Below are positions 1 through 11,866 of a stretch of 64,000 nt of DNA, piece by piece. Below the pieces are notes generated by a model. That model saw only the letters and a list, made by a program, of their open reading frames with translations, searched no databases and was not told where the DNA came from. Each line of letters opens with the position of its first letter. Within the stretch, counting starts at the first letter, position 1. The DNA lies in assembly GCA_039881145.1 (NCBI GenBank), contig JAYKKI010000040.1, positions 3,232,501 through 3,296,500 of the forward strand, read 5' to 3'. The stretch comes from Druceiella hillmani (taxonomy: Eukaryota; Arthropoda; Insecta; Lepidoptera; Hepialidae). The position numbers were made by a program, and so were the translations under genes.

Positions 1-480
1 TTTTGCATGAAATTTTTGGAATTTTCGAAATAAATAGTTCATATATAAACAAATAACAAGTTTTTTACGTCCCTATATCTGCATGTCACACTTATTTGCG
101 TGAAAATATCCCATCGTTAATAATGGTGATGTCATTATTTTCAAAACAATAAACGGAATCTCCACTGAATTTAGACCGAACGACAAGTAATATATAATAG
201 CTGCAACAACAACACTGAAGTATTCAAATAAACGAATTATTATTAAAATAAAATCAATGAAACGGATTTCAATGTCCTCGGGAAAATATCAAAATGACCA
301 ATAATGATAATATGAATGATAATAAGAAACAACAGTTTCTTACTTCCTTTACTTAGTTTTTTCCTTTACTTAGTTGTTTTTGGCGACAGAGATACTTTTA
401 TTATAGTTACTCGCACCGTGATTGATAATATACTAATAATGATAATTCCTTACTAAACTTGTAAAAGACATGCGTTGTGG
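1..480. repeat. Left edge of tandem unit 1 (matches 32,520-33,060)
   Basis: Non-coding AT-rich DNA. It aligns by eye with about 32,520-33,060 in the same orientation, sharing the series 'cctatatctgcat', 'cacactta', 'atcgttaat' and 'aatatataat' in the same order and spacing. It is the left-most visible part of the first tandem unit; the true start of the unit is probably outside the window. I see no gene in it. Confidence 0.7.
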
Positions 481-950
481 TAAGATTTAATTTTCCATTT
501 GTATATAGTTTGTGTATATTTTTTTACGATATAACATTAAACACTGACAGACGTTTGTAGATTCACTTTATTCGCTATTGAATGTTTAGTCATTTACTTT
601 CACTCCTGTATGTTTTGAATTATTGTTTATCACATAAAGTCTTATTGAATGTATCCAAAAAACATAAATATGTTCCTCAAGTTTTTAATGCCAAATTAAA
701 TAAACATCTAATTAATATTTCTCCCGTTTGACATTTATGTTCTTAATATTTATTTTCGATTTAATAAATTAATAAAGGCACAAAGTGTACGTAGTTTTAG
801 AGAAACTGCTGCAAGTGTACAATTGGAAAAAATTATTTTACTTTTCGCATGCAAGCTACGATCCTGTAGCTTTCAACACTTTATGTAATTGTTGTACATT
901 GATATCTCCAAATAATATGATCACACTCTATTACGAAAATTTCTTGATAG

Positions 951-1040
951 TTGAGTTAGGACATTTTACAAATGTTAATACTTGAGTTGGGACATTTCAC
1001 AAATGTTAATACTTGAGTTAGGACATTTCACAAATGTTAT
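951..1040. repeat. 31-bp tandem repeat, three copies
   Basis: Three consecutive units begin at 951, 982 and 1013, each starting 'ttgagtt', followed by 'gggacattt' or 'aggacattt' and 'acaaatgtta'. The last unit is short by three bases. The inverted arm near 30,840-30,890 has only one related stretch, so the expansion is specific to this arm. Confidence 0.9.
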
Positions 1041-2613
1041 ATAAAACAGATATTCACCAAAATTTTATAAAATGCGAGAAACGCTCGGTAATATCTAAGG
1101 CTTTTTTGCTTTTGAATCTTGATAGTAAACTCGAACAAGTACAAAGATTTTATGTAAATTTTTTGCTTTTCAATGTATCATGATGATGCTGCTTTAGTTA
1201 GCCTGACGCTTACGTCTATATATTTCACTTGATTTACTTTACCTTACTTGATGTTTATGATTTTATGGCGGATAAATCTCGATACCACCTGGAAGATGTT
1301 CAAATATGAGACAATACCTTAATCGTGATAATATGACAAAATGGGATCAATTCTCTGTCTTTTTGAAATGCACATTTGTGGACCAAATATGAAATAATTA
1401 TGTAATACCTCACGGAAATAAGCAAAAACAAAATCGTGTTAGATAAATGTATAGTCCTAAATGGAATTCATTTCCCTAATGGGTACAAATTATTTTAAAG
1501 TTTTTATCGGTATTGAGTGTACAAATTTCTAGAAATTATACCACTTAAATGTTATTTCTAAAGTATGTCCGCTAGTTTATAACTGAATAAGTGAGTTAAA
1601 TTATTAGTTTCGAATTGACCAATATCTTAAACCATTATGTATTTTGAAATCATTTTTACTCTTTGCGTTTTAATGCATAGAGTCAGAGCGCAAACGATTT
1701 AAGTGTCATGCAGCGATACGATTTTACGATTTTAGTCTTGAAAGGGCAAGTTTAATTTTTTCCTATTAAATTGATACGCAAACATATCGAATCGTATAAA
1801 AGAAGTGGTGCATTGCAAAATTTTCGCACCGCGTCACTATCCGCAGCGTTGTGCTCATGTTGCTGCGCTACTTTTAAATGTAGTTGCGGTGACAATTTTT
1901 GTAACTTTTTGTTGTCTTTTCTTGCTATCTTTTCACTTTCTTTTATCTTTTCTTCTCACAAACTCTACTATCTTGTTCTAACCTGATGAATGAAAACTGA
2001 GCAAGACGTAGATATATCCTTAAATTGTTTGGTATAAAGACCATGTTAAAAAATGACCAATTTTATTAAATCTAATCAATTTTGTCATGTCCACTATGAA
2101 TTAAAGTATACATGAATTATGCGAATTTCTAATGTAAATACTTGATACCTCTAAACGTTTTTTCCATTAAATTGCGGTAGAAAACAACGGTTGGACGCTG
2201 TAGTTAAGCTGTACAGATACCATATTCATCACAGATATATACTGTTTGCGAGATTCAGTACTATTTATATCACGAAGGTTCCAAAATATGTTTTATCAAA
2301 ATGGGACCTATTTTGATAGAACATATTGTGGAATTCAATACAGAAATAGTATTTCTGCATAGAAATGAAATATTTGTGGTAGTATTTCTTTGCATTTTTA
2401 ACATTTTTTTAATTTTCTTCATGTTTGTAAACACAGCATGACGTAGATGACGTCATTGTTGATATTTAATTTATTCTCTAAGTTTTCACGAACATATGTG
2501 TTTCGAATATATGTAACATGTGAATATTAAATATATACGAAATACCGCCAAAATATGGAACACGAAGGTTTTATTGTGATATTAGTAGTTTAATTTACCT
2601 AAAACAAACATAT

Positions 2614-2695
2614 TGTTGCCGGTGAGATCCAAATCTACACTCTCAGAGGGATTCTGATTTCCAGTCAGATGCCTTAATTACTCGGCTACAACTGC
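2614..2695 (-). tRNA. Decayed tRNA-Ser-like sequence (minus strand)
   Basis: Read on the minus strand it starts GCAGTTGTAGCCGAG, has a D-arm with TTAAGGC, an anticodon arm CTGAC-TGGAAAT-CAG, a long variable arm (CCCTCTGAGAGTG) and a T-arm GATTTGGATC in place of GGTTCGAATC. The long variable arm and CTGAC stem are tRNA-Ser features. The acceptor stem pairs at about 5 of 7 positions and the T-stem is damaged, so it is likely a pseudogene or the head of a SINE. A related sequence sits in the opposite inverted-repeat arm at 28924-29004. Confidence 0.55.
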
Positions 2696-3455
2696 TGTTG
2701 GTTTAACTGCAATACGACTTTTTTTAACGATAAATTATGTCGAAAGTGGGAAAAAACGCGTACTAAAAATATTGATTTGACTTTTCTTGTCTTAGGTTGA
2801 GAGGGTTAAAGAGAACATCATGTCAATTTTTCTAGAAAGTGAAAAATTATAGAATGTTTTATTATAAGGCATAAATAGGCTAGAATGCGTCATCACATAA
2901 AAGAAAATGGATTTACATCGGTATAGGAAATGGCTTTACAAGTACGGACTTATCTATTTTATCAACCACATCATTATTAAAATTAAAATGTAATTGCAAT
3001 TGAGTAAGGCAGTTAGTATCTAATGACGAGAAGAGTGGTGTGTAACTTAGTCACACATTCAAATACCAAAGATTTAGTGCGGCCCATCGACTGGTTAACA
3101 AACAAAGCAACAACAAGACCGAGTTTATTATCTTCATGATAACAATCTAGAGCACATGACGCAAAATATACGGGGTTTTTCAACCAGCATTGCACTATTT
3201 TATTATTACTTGTTCAAAATTTCAGGCAGTCATTCGCAGAAATGATTAAATCGAGATAAAAAACTTATTAACCAACCCAACATTAGCAAAACCAATAAAA
3301 TTAACATGTTAAAATTTTCTTAATCGACTTCATACTAGGTGAAAGAAATTTTTCATCTAGTACATAATTAGGTCTTCAAGTACAGCCATGTCTTCACCCA
3401 CAGGTTTTAAACCAAAGCATCAATTCGAATGCATCTTTAAAATAGTCGTTCTTTG

Positions 3456-3503
3456 AACAGTACTGTTTTAATACCATTTGAATGGTTTTAAAACAGTACT
3501 GTT
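3456..3503. repeat. Short hairpin, 23-bp arms
   Basis: Arms 3456-3478 and 3481-3503 are near-perfect inverted repeats (AACAGTACTGTTTTAA... against its complement) with a 2-base spacer. No coding content. It looks like a local inverted duplication rather than a transposon end, because no second end or target duplication is seen. Confidence 0.8.
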
Positions 3504-4139
3504 ATCTATATCAAAAGTAAGGCAAAATAAGTAAAGTAAGGTTTTTGAAAAAAACTTTTATAGGTCACTGTAGTAAATAGTTTAGAAAATTGGTGACAAG
3601 AGAAAATTTACCGTGCACTAAGAAAGATATTTTATTTATCCAATTGGCAATAAAATAAAGATAATTTTTAGTATATGAGTATGCAAACCTTCACCTTCTA
3701 GTTGGAATAACAAGTTTGAAAATAATTTATATCTGCTCAATAGCTGAACCGATTTCAATGGATAAATATGTATTACATATGTAATTGAGACCTTTATGGA
3801 AGAATTAAGAAAGATATGAACTGATAGTGAGATTGAAAAAAATATTACTCAAAAAAAATTTAAACAGCTTTAGAGCATTGATCTAATTGCAAAATTTGTA
3901 ATATTGCTCAATCATATAATTTTTTCGAAAAAATTAAATGTATTCTAGTCACTTCAAAAAATAATATGTGATTTATGATTTTTATAATATCTCGAAACAA
4001 ATATTTTTTATATAATTTTGCAACACAAGATAAATAGGTGCTCGGTACCTAACAACTATGTAATATGCTAACGGAAATACAGAAGTGATATTTTAGAATG
4101 TCAAAAATGAAACGATTTGGCAAGTTAATAATTCATTTT

Positions 4140-4660
4140 TTATTTTTCAAAATAGTCTCTGTGGTAATCTATGTATGTTTCATCCGATAGAACCATTGTG
4201 AAAAACAGTCGGTGCACTCTTCCTCCGTAGTTAAATATTCTGAAAATTCTACTGCTAGGGCGTTGTGCTCGAACTTTTTCCAAAACAACAAGTAAATAAA
4301 TAATTGCTAATATGCTAGTTTACGGTAACTACTATTTCATTTTTCAGAACAATCCTTGGAAATAACCCGTCCACCCGAAGAACGATGCGACCATCTTTTT
4401 CCCAACCTCCTGTCCTTTATTCTCCTTTCTAAGGAATTCTGCAAAAGGAAACACCCACTACGCACATACCGCATAGTTTTGGTTTCGTAACAGTATATCC
4501 AACTTTCATCATCCATGATCATGTTGAATACCGCACTTAAGTGACCTCCTTCGAAATTTTCTAACATTTCGCGACCCTAATTCACACGACAATGTTTTCG
4601 AGCTTCGATCGAATCATGTAGTATCAACCTAGCAAAAGTTTTCTGTCTAATAAATTTGAG
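4140..4660 (-). pseudogene. Mariner (Tc1/mariner) transposase remnant
   Basis: On the minus strand, an open stretch at 4337-4567 begins with an ML-x-FEGG segment and contains DDESWIYCYETKT, which matches the mariner block holding the second catalytic aspartate (consensus around GDESWIY-x-YDPET). Upstream, to about 4650, weaker coding similarity continues through a stop codon. Downstream, at about 4170-4240, a separate piece reads TTEEECTDCFSQWFYRM, which resembles the mariner C-terminus. The block between them, including the third catalytic residue and the 'HDNA' region, is missing. This is a dead internal fragment; I could not identify terminal inverted repeats. Confidence 0.75.
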
Positions 4661-4870
4661 TATTTTTTAGGATACTGTTTACCACATCAATACAATGACA
4701 TCGTATATAATTTTCTCATGTTAAATTTTTTTTCACGTGATACACACCAATTTCAAATTACAGCTAATCTTTTAAGAAACACTGCACTTTCAAGTAAAAT
4801 GACGTTTGGACAGAGTGGTTTTATTTCATACAAATATTTCGATTGGAACGCGAAAGCCCTATCTCTTTCC

Positions 4871-4903
<33 letters not shown>
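4871..4903. repeat. (TA)n microsatellite
   Basis: Uninterrupted alternating TA of about 32 bases following 'tttcccaca'. No other signal. A short open frame spanning it is an artefact of the repeat. Confidence 0.95.
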
Positions 4904-4908
<5 letters not shown>

Positions 4909-5329
4909 TAACACCATTCAACAGTAACGCATAAAATAATGTTTATGGGACATAGAGAAGCAAATATTATATGATAGTTTCATTTAATTTTCAAGGTGAT
5001 TTTCAAGATGATAAATTACCTGATTATAATTTTCTCTTATCAAAAATTTTAAAGAAATTTCCTGCTTCTAAAAAAATTATCTTCAAAATGAAGACTTGTA
5101 GAAACTATCTGACAAATTGGCACACATTTTGCCACCATATTCAATAAGAAGCATGTTGATCTAGGATTTTTTCAGCTATTATGAGACACAATAGAATAAT
5201 AACAATATTTAAATTCGGCAATAATCATATTCTCCTAATTTTAGACCAGTGTCTTTTTCGATACCTATTAGCAAAAATTTGTAAAAGATCGTAATTAAAC
5301 AAAGGAGGCTCATTTTACCTCTTATGGAT

Positions 5330-5760
5330 TTATGGACTATGAATATGGCTTTAGAAGGTTAGGTTCGCTCCAAATGTAACAGGGACATTAAATTCGTAAT
5401 TATAAAAGGCAGGACATTGTGCGAGAATTTTGTGCTCTGTCCGAAACATTTCACTGTGTTGATCACGGACCTTGACTGTGCAAATTATCATAATTTGGAG
5501 TAAAGGATAAAGCTCTTACTGAAGTCATGTCTCATGAACAGATTATAAAAAGAGGAGATAGGGGAGATTAAATCAACGGGATTCTTATTGAAGATGGGTA
5601 CTCCCCAATGCTCCGCAGCAGAACTCTGTATTGTGTCTTTTTGTGTCTATTAGCAATCTTTCTTCTTCGCTGGAACAGTACTGTTTGTTTACAACGCACC
5701 TTTCACATTTAAAATAAATAGGTATAATGAACAATTAGATGTAATGCAAATAAAACGATG
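5330..5760 (+). pseudogene. Old non-LTR reverse-transcriptase relic (unit 1 copy)
   Basis: Decayed coding similarity to the reverse-transcriptase core of a LINE. A stretch near 5430-5470 reads CALSETFHCVDHGPL (compare the DLSKAFDCVDH block), followed by a piece resembling the 'SYL-x-NR' region, then 'GTVLFV' at the place of the catalytic FADD block. Frameshifts and stops are frequent. The same relic, slightly better preserved, occurs at the matching position of unit 2 (33,470-33,870), so the insertion is older than the tandem duplication. Confidence 0.6.
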
Positions 5761-5904
5761 TCACGAATATTTATTTGTTTTGCGCTAAATAATTTGTTAC
5801 GCAATTAAAAAAAACCAAGAGCATTAAATTTACCCTTCCAAATATAACGTTTGTATTTTACATTAATAAATGGATTTCGTTATTACAATAGTTTTTTTTT
5901 CAAT

Positions 5905-5909
5905 GTTAC
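5905..5909. repeat. Target-site duplication GTTAC, left of copia element
   Basis: GTTAC directly precedes the left LTR and is repeated at 10080-10084 after the right LTR. Unit 2 has the single unoccupied GTTAC at 34053-34057 in matching flanks, which proves the 5-bp duplication. Confidence 0.9.
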
Positions 5910-6047
5910 TGTGATAATGTTGTATCAAAATATGTAATTAGTGAATAGTAGCGCCATCTCTTATCGTTTTGTAGAAACTGTCTGTCTGTCTATGACAATT
6001 TGCTAAAATAAAAGACAGTCTACTGCGATAAAACGTGTTTTACTAGA
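5910..6047 (+). repeat. Copia left LTR (138 bp)
   Basis: Starts TGTGATAATG and ends TTTTACTAGA. It differs from the right LTR (9942-10079) by one base, a C to T in the 'aaactgtctgtctgtc' stretch. It holds an AATAAA polyadenylation hexamer near its 3' end. At 6048 it is followed by GGTTATGGGC, the usual copia primer-binding site, which pairs with an internal part of initiator tRNA-Met. Confidence 0.93.
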
Positions 6048-6126
6048 GGTTATGGGCGTACTCTGTGCTAAATTATCAGTTATTTTCGTGAAAATAGATA
6101 ATTTGTGAAAGTTATATCGCGGAAAC

Positions 6127-9100
6127 ATGACTATGAACTATATTGCCAGTGTTCCTAAACTAAAAGGAAGAGAAAATTATGATGAGTGGAGCTTCGCGGC
6201 TGAAAATTTGTTGGTTTTTGAAGGAATGGACAAGTACATCAAGCCAACGGCAAGTTTTGAAGTTAAGCCAGCAGACGACGCAAAAACGAAGGCAAAGCTA
6301 ATATTGACTGTGGACCCATCGTTGTATGTGCATATTAAGAATACCAAAAGTGCAGCAGAATTATGGACTACATTGAAGACCATGTTTGATGACTCCGGTT
6401 TCTCACGCAAAATAACATTGCTGCGACATTTGATTTCTATTCGGCTAGATAATTGTGATTCAATGGCTACATATGTGACTCAAATGGTCGAGACAGCTCA
6501 ACGGTTGAACAGCACAGGTTTTACAATCACCGATGAATGGGTGGGTTCATTATTATTAGCAGGTTTGTCAGATCGTTATTCTCCCATGATAATGGTAATT
6601 GAACATTCGGGCATTTCGATAACTGCAGATGTCATAAAGTCGAAATTGCTCGACATAGAATTGACCAGAGACAATGACGCAGGTGCCGCATTTGCCGCGC
6701 GAAATAATCATTCATTCAATAAGTCAAAGAAAGGCAGTCCCGGTCCTTCAATGTCAGTATCAAACAAGAAAATGACAGCAGCAATGACAGATTCATCGAA
6801 AATAATTACATGCTACAAATGTAAAGAAAATGGTCATTATCGAAATCAGTGCCCTTTATTGAAGAAAAACAATAGTAAATATGTTTTTAATGTCGTTTTC
6901 CTGAATGGAAAGTTCAATAAAACTGAATGGTACATGGATTCAGGCGCCAGCGCTCATATGACGGTGAACGAATCTTGGGTAAAAAACATGAACCGATCAC
7001 CGTGTTTACCAGAAATAGTGGTTGCAAATGAATCTACAGTGCCAGTAGTTTGTTCCGGAGACGTCGACATTGTTTCAGAACTGAAATTTGAAATTACAGT
7101 GAAGTATGTGCTGTGCGTTCCCAGTTTGACAACAAATTTATTATCAGTGAGTGAACTGATTAAAAACGGAAATAATGTGATATTTGATGAAAAACACTGC
7201 TACATTCGAGACAAGAATGATGTTTTGATTGCCACTACCGACCTGTCAGATGGTGTTTACAAGTTGAGGTTAGAAACACAGACTTGTATGTTGGCCGCAC
7301 CAGCAGTTAGTGGAAATCTGTGGCACAGAAGATTAGCACACCTAAATAGTCAAGACATGAACAAGATGAGAAATATTGTGAATGGTTTGTCATATGAACA
7401 AAATTTTGACATAACCAAATATCAGTGTACAACTTGTTGCGAAGGAAAGCAAACAAGATTACCCTTTTCGCATGTTGGTGAGAGAAGCACAGAATTATTA
7501 CAAAGAGTTCACACAGATATTTGTGGACCAATGGAAACCACGTCATTGAATGGTGCTCGATATTTCATACTGTTTGTAGACGACTTCAGTCGGATGACTT
7601 TTATATACTTTATCAAGAATAAAAGTGAGGCGCTCAGCAAATTCAAAGACTTCCAAACACTGGTTGAGAATCAGTTGGATAAGAAAATAAAGATGATACG
7701 TTCAGATAATGGACTTGAATTTTGCAATAAGGAGTTTGATGATTATTTGAAACAAAAGGGTATAATTCATCAAAAATCAAATAATTACACGCCTGAACAG
7801 AACGGTTTATGTGAGCGAGCCAACCGTACAGTTGTGAAGAAGGCTAGATGTCTATTGTATGATGCAAAGCTGGATAAACGATTTTGGGCAGAGGCAGCTA
7901 ATACTGCTGTCTATTTGAAGAATAGATCCGTTGCTTCAAGACTTCAGACAACTTCTTACGAATTGTAGTATGGGAAGAAACCAGATCTCAGTCACATCCG
8001 TTTATTTGGAAGTAAAGTCATGGTGTATATCCCCAAGGAACGTCGTTTGAAATGGGATAAGAAAGCCATGGAGCACATTTTAGTTGGATATAGTGAAGAG
8101 GTCAAGGGTTACCGGCTGTATAATCCTGCGAAGAAGAGTCTTGTTATAAGTAGAGATGTCATCGTGATGGAAAATGAATCAGAGCTCAAAGAAACAGGCA
8201 ACAAGTCAGCTATCTGGATTCCTAACGAAGAGACACTTGCAGATAACATATAAAAAGAGAGCACAGTTTCAGTGGGGGATAAATCGTCTCATATTTCAGA
8301 GACAGAAGACTGCCCATCAGATTGTTCTTCAGTGTATGAGGAGAGTAATGAAACAATAACGGAAACTTCATCTCCAACCACAGACATATTAGACACAGAA
8401 GTCCAGACGACATCAACCCCAGAACAGACACCAGAATTACCTGAAAAGCGTTCCAGGAAAGCAACTGAACGGTATGGTTTTACATGTCTTTCCAACACTG
8501 TTTCAGCACTAGAGGAGATAGTGTTCTCAGAGGCTCTTGCAGGGCCTGAGAGTGAACAGTGGAAGAATGCCATGGCCGACGAGCTGCAGTCTTTTGAGGA
8601 CAGCGATGCATGGGAGCTCGTTGACAACCCCGGTGATATGACAATTGTGAAGTGCAGGTGAGTGCTTAACAAAAAGTTTGATGTGGACAATAATGTGCGG
8701 TTTCGGGCTAGATTGGTGGCAAAAGGTTTCTCGCAGAAACCTGGAATTGACTACACGGACACGTTCTCTCCCGTGGTTAGACATTCAACGCTCAGATTAT
8801 TGTTTGCTCTCAGTGTTATGATGAATATGAGTATTGATCATTTGGATGTTACTACAGCATTCCTAAACGGTTTTTTGAGAGAAACTATTTACATGTCATT
8901 ACCTGAAGGTTTTATGAACAAAAGTGGGGGAAAGGTTTTAAAATTGAAAAGAGCAATCTATGGGTTAAAACAGTCTTCCCTTGCGTGGTATGACAGAGTT
9001 AAAGATTTACTATGCAAATTAAATTTTAAAAACAGTCAGTATGAGCCTTGTTTGTTCAAAAAAACTAAAGGTGAAGCTAAAATTATTGTGGCCTTATATG

Positions 9101-9913
9101 TGGATGACTTTTTAATTTTTTCGAATTTTCCTGTTGAAAGTAAAAAATTAAAAGATACTTTAGGATCAGAATTTAAGCTAAAAGATTTAGGACCTGTAAG
9201 GTAATACTTACGCATGAGAATAAATGTTAGTAAAAATGTAATTACTGAAAACACCAATAGAGTGTAAATTAAATTTAGAGAAACCTGATAAATGTGTACC
9301 TGATGTTCCATATCAGAAGTTAATTGGATCATTAATGTATTTGGCAGTATTAACCAGGCCTGACATTTCCTATTCTGTTAGCTATTTGAGCCAATTTAAC
9401 AGTTGCTATGATCTTACACATTGGCATTATGATAAACGCATTCTTAAATATTTGCAATGTACAAAAACTTACTGTTTAAAATATTTTAAGGGCGGTAGCA
9501 AGTTATAGGGCTTTGTAGATAGCGATTGGGCCAGCGATGCCATAGATAGGAAGTCCAACACGGGCTTTTGTTTTACTATGTCGGGATCTGCCATTTCATG
9601 GCAAAGCAGAAAGCAAAAGTCCGTATCGCTCTCTAGTACAGAGGCAGAATATAATGCTTTGTCTGAGGCAGCTCGCGAAGGAGTGTATTTGAGAAACCTG
9701 TTACATGAAATAACTGGTAACTTATCTGTAATACAGATCTATTGTGACAATCAGAGTGCTTTAAAGTTGTCATTATGTAACCAAAGTCACAACAGATCAA
9801 AACACATAGATGTGAGATTCCATTATGTAAGAGATGTTGTTAAAAATAAATATATTAAAGTTATGTACTTGTGTAGTGAGTTTATGTGTAAATTGGGCAT
9901 TGTACTTAAATAA
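6127..9913 (+). pseudogene. Copia gag-pol polyprotein, interrupted
   Basis: From the ATG at 6127 the first 613 codons are open. They hold a gag domain of the UBN2/copia type, a zinc knuckle CYKCKENGHYRNQCP (from residue 229), a protease active site DSGA (residue 271), an integrase zinc-binding region and the first integrase catalytic aspartate in HTDICG (residue 464). TAG at 7966 stops this frame. The same frame continues to 9204 with stops at 8251 and 8659, carrying the reverse-transcriptase block with YVDDF. A deletion with frameshift between about 9205 and 9254 moves the rest into the next frame, where RNase H motifs (FVDSDWASD, STEAEY, YCDNQSAL) run to the stop at 9911, with a further TAG at 9506. 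At least two stops replace a codon where a family tryptophan is expected. It cannot encode a full polyprotein. Confidence 0.92.
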
Positions 9914-9941
9914 AATTGTTGTTTATTTTGATAAGTGGGGG

Positions 9942-10079
9942 TGTGATAATGTTGTATCAAAATATGTAATTAGTGAATAGTAGCGCCATCTCTTATCGTT
10001 TTGTAGAAACTGTTTGTCTGTCTATGACAATTTGCTAAAATAAAAGACAGTCTACTGCGATAAAACGTGTTTTACTAGA
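9942..10079 (+). repeat. Copia right LTR (138 bp)
   Basis: Same length as the left LTR with a single mismatch. It is preceded by the polypurine tract and followed by the GTTAC target duplication at 10080-10084. Unit 1 sequence matching unit 2 resumes right after it. Confidence 0.93.
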
Positions 10080-10084
10080 GTTAC

Positions 10085-11620
10085 TATGGCTACCTAAGCC
10101 ATAAAGAAAATGAGGGATATTACAAATAGAGGAACTGTAAGATTGATTTATTTCCGCTATTTTCACAATAAAATATCCTGCAATATATCGTGGGCTGCTA
10201 ATATTGAGTCTATCTCCATTTTGCAAAATAATACGAATTTCCTAGATGTTACCTCATCAAACTATTTAAAGTAATGTTTACACTCACATTAACACCGCAG
10301 TATACTTTTGCAAATATTTGACATATAAGGAAAAAACAATCACTTCCCCATAAAAATGGGATTGTTACAATTACTACATTATGAATAAAAATTAACTGAA
10401 TATTCCCTACTTTAAAGTCACGAAGATAAGTTTCTAAAATAAAATACTAAGAGATATATTAAAATTGTCAAGAAGACGTTTTAAACGCATAGTTAAAAGG
10501 CAACTACTCAAAAAGCTTATAAAATTGGTCATTTGGTAAGCGACAAAAGTCTACCATATAAAACCACATAAGTCAGTACACCACGACATAACTCTGAATA
10601 AAATTTGTGATTCTAGAAGCAAATTCAAGTAATGCACATGTAGACAACTTTAGGTGCTTATATGAACGGATCGGCTAAGACTTCGTTTAATGCACTCAGT
10701 TACAGTAAATTGAAGTTATAGTAAAGTTTCATTGAAAAATTAATGCTTTTTACAATTATTTCACTTCCTTTTCATTTTAAACATGGTCGAATATAACTCT
10801 CTACGAAATATCGTTTTTTTATCGCAAACTGTTAAACGTGAGCATGTAGCTATTAAACATACAAACGTATAATAAGTGTATATTAGTAGCCCTTCGAATT
10901 GCTGTTATTGTTCGATTTGCAAACTTAAGAACATAATCGTGGATTTTTTATATGGTTTTTAATCTGGTTACAATTTTTACTCTCGTTATGAACTGTTTAA
11001 TTGTGCCTTTTACCGCAAAATTTTAAATTACAAAAGAAACACAAATAAATAACCATTTTTCACTACAATAGTAAAATACGCAAATTAAATAAAGTAAATA
11101 ACGTATAAATGTTATAACAGCATCGCGTTCAAAAATTTAGCAAATGATCACAAGGAAAACTTTAAATTCATAATTTTCTATTCAGGACGCCCCCGATGTC
11201 CAGATTAAATTTTCAGAATCAACTCTTATAAAATTTGGCACCTTTCTGATACCAACTTCTTGCAGCAAATAATTCTATTTTTAAATTTATTTTCGGTTAT
11301 TGAAGAATGTTCTTAAATACGAGACATTTCAAACTAAACAAAAAGCATCGCACAATATCTCACGTAAAATTTAAGGAACATGGCACGGAAACAAAGCAAG
11401 AAATATATTCGTAACAAATAAACCAAATTTATGTTTTTTTTTAATTTTCACAATTTTATTATTTCACTGCTCTTTTGACAGTTACCCTGCTATAACAATT
11501 TGAACAATACACAATCTAAATGTGAAATTTAGGAAGAAATAATTTGTGCTTATCGAATAAAGTACAGTGATTGCAGTAACTAACTAGTTTTAGTGAAATT
11601 GGTCTTTTCTTGATACTTTA
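10085..11620. other. Non-coding part of unit 1
   Basis: AT-rich DNA matching 34,058-34,370 and then 39,036-40,540 of unit 2, with the LINE of unit 2 dividing the match. Position 10343-10352 (CTTCCCCATA) is the unoccupied LINE target. No gene, RNA or repeat beyond the duplication itself is recognised. Confidence 0.7.
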
Positions 11621-11636
11621 AAAGAAGAAAAACTCT

Positions 11637-11866
11637 TATTGAATATATTTGGCGTTCATTTTGTAGAAATTCATTATTCACAATTAAATGAAACTACGTG
11701 ATGTAGTATTATTTCTACTTTCTTTAATTTCTTTACCACGACCTGGGTTTCTAATCTTTGCTAATATCCCACCTGAAGATGTTGTAATACAACGAAACCT
11801 AGGTCGTGGTAAAGAAATTAAAGAAAGCAGAAATAACACTACATCACGTAGTTTCATTTAATTGTG
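11637..11866 (+). mobile_element. 230-bp fold-back insertion with 12-bp target duplication
   Basis: Flanked by identical 12-mers AAGAAAAACTCT at 11625-11636 and 11867-11878. Unit 2 has one related copy at about 40543-40554 with nothing between. Inside, 73-bp arms at 11679-11751 and 11794-11866 are inverted repeats around a 42-base spacer containing CCACCTGAAGATG, then CGAAAC. A shorter relative at 29043-29175 lies in opposite orientation and also has a 12-bp target duplication. Long, non-fixed target duplications suggest target-primed reverse transcription rather than a cut-and-paste transposase. The family is not recognised; a SINE or Penelope-like derivative are the candidates. Confidence 0.8.

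Larger units (their letters stand above)
620..3090. repeat. Left arm of a 2.5-kb inverted repeat
   Basis: Diverged inverted match to about 28,500-31,170. Anchors read on this strand and on the complement of the other arm: 'gccaaattaaata' near 697, 'gtacgtagttttagagaaac' near 788 (one base differs), 'gacaaaatgggatcaattct' near 1335, 'cggaaataagcaaaaaca' near 1413, 'gagggttaaaga' near 2800 and 'agaatgttttattataa' near 2850. Order is kept throughout. Gene A lies between the arms. The arm holds a three-copy 31-bp tandem repeat and a tRNA-Ser-like sequence but no gene. Unit 2 has no counterpart at the matching place (33,060-33,340). Confidence 0.75.
5910..10079 (+). mobile_element. Ty1/copia LTR retrotransposon, full length but defective
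   Basis: A complete 4,170-bp element: 138-bp LTRs, primer-binding site at 6048, polypurine tract AAGTGGGGG ending at 9941, and a 5-bp target duplication GTTAC. One open frame covered gag, protease, integrase, reverse transcriptase and RNase H in the order diagnostic of Ty1/copia. The frame is now broken by stops at 7966, 8251, 8659, 9202 and 9506 and by a frameshift between about 9205 and 9254. The nearly identical LTRs indicate recent insertion. It is absent from the matching site of unit 2, so it came after the tandem duplication or segregates. Confidence 0.95.

Noticed and set aside
6177..9332. Minus-strand open frames within the copia element
   Set aside because: Shadows of the gag-pol frame; no motifs.
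11773..11798. A functional hammerhead ribozyme
   Set aside because: The core words are present but stem I cannot be formed convincingly and the first base pair of stem II is not paired; kept only as a hypothesis for the family consensus.
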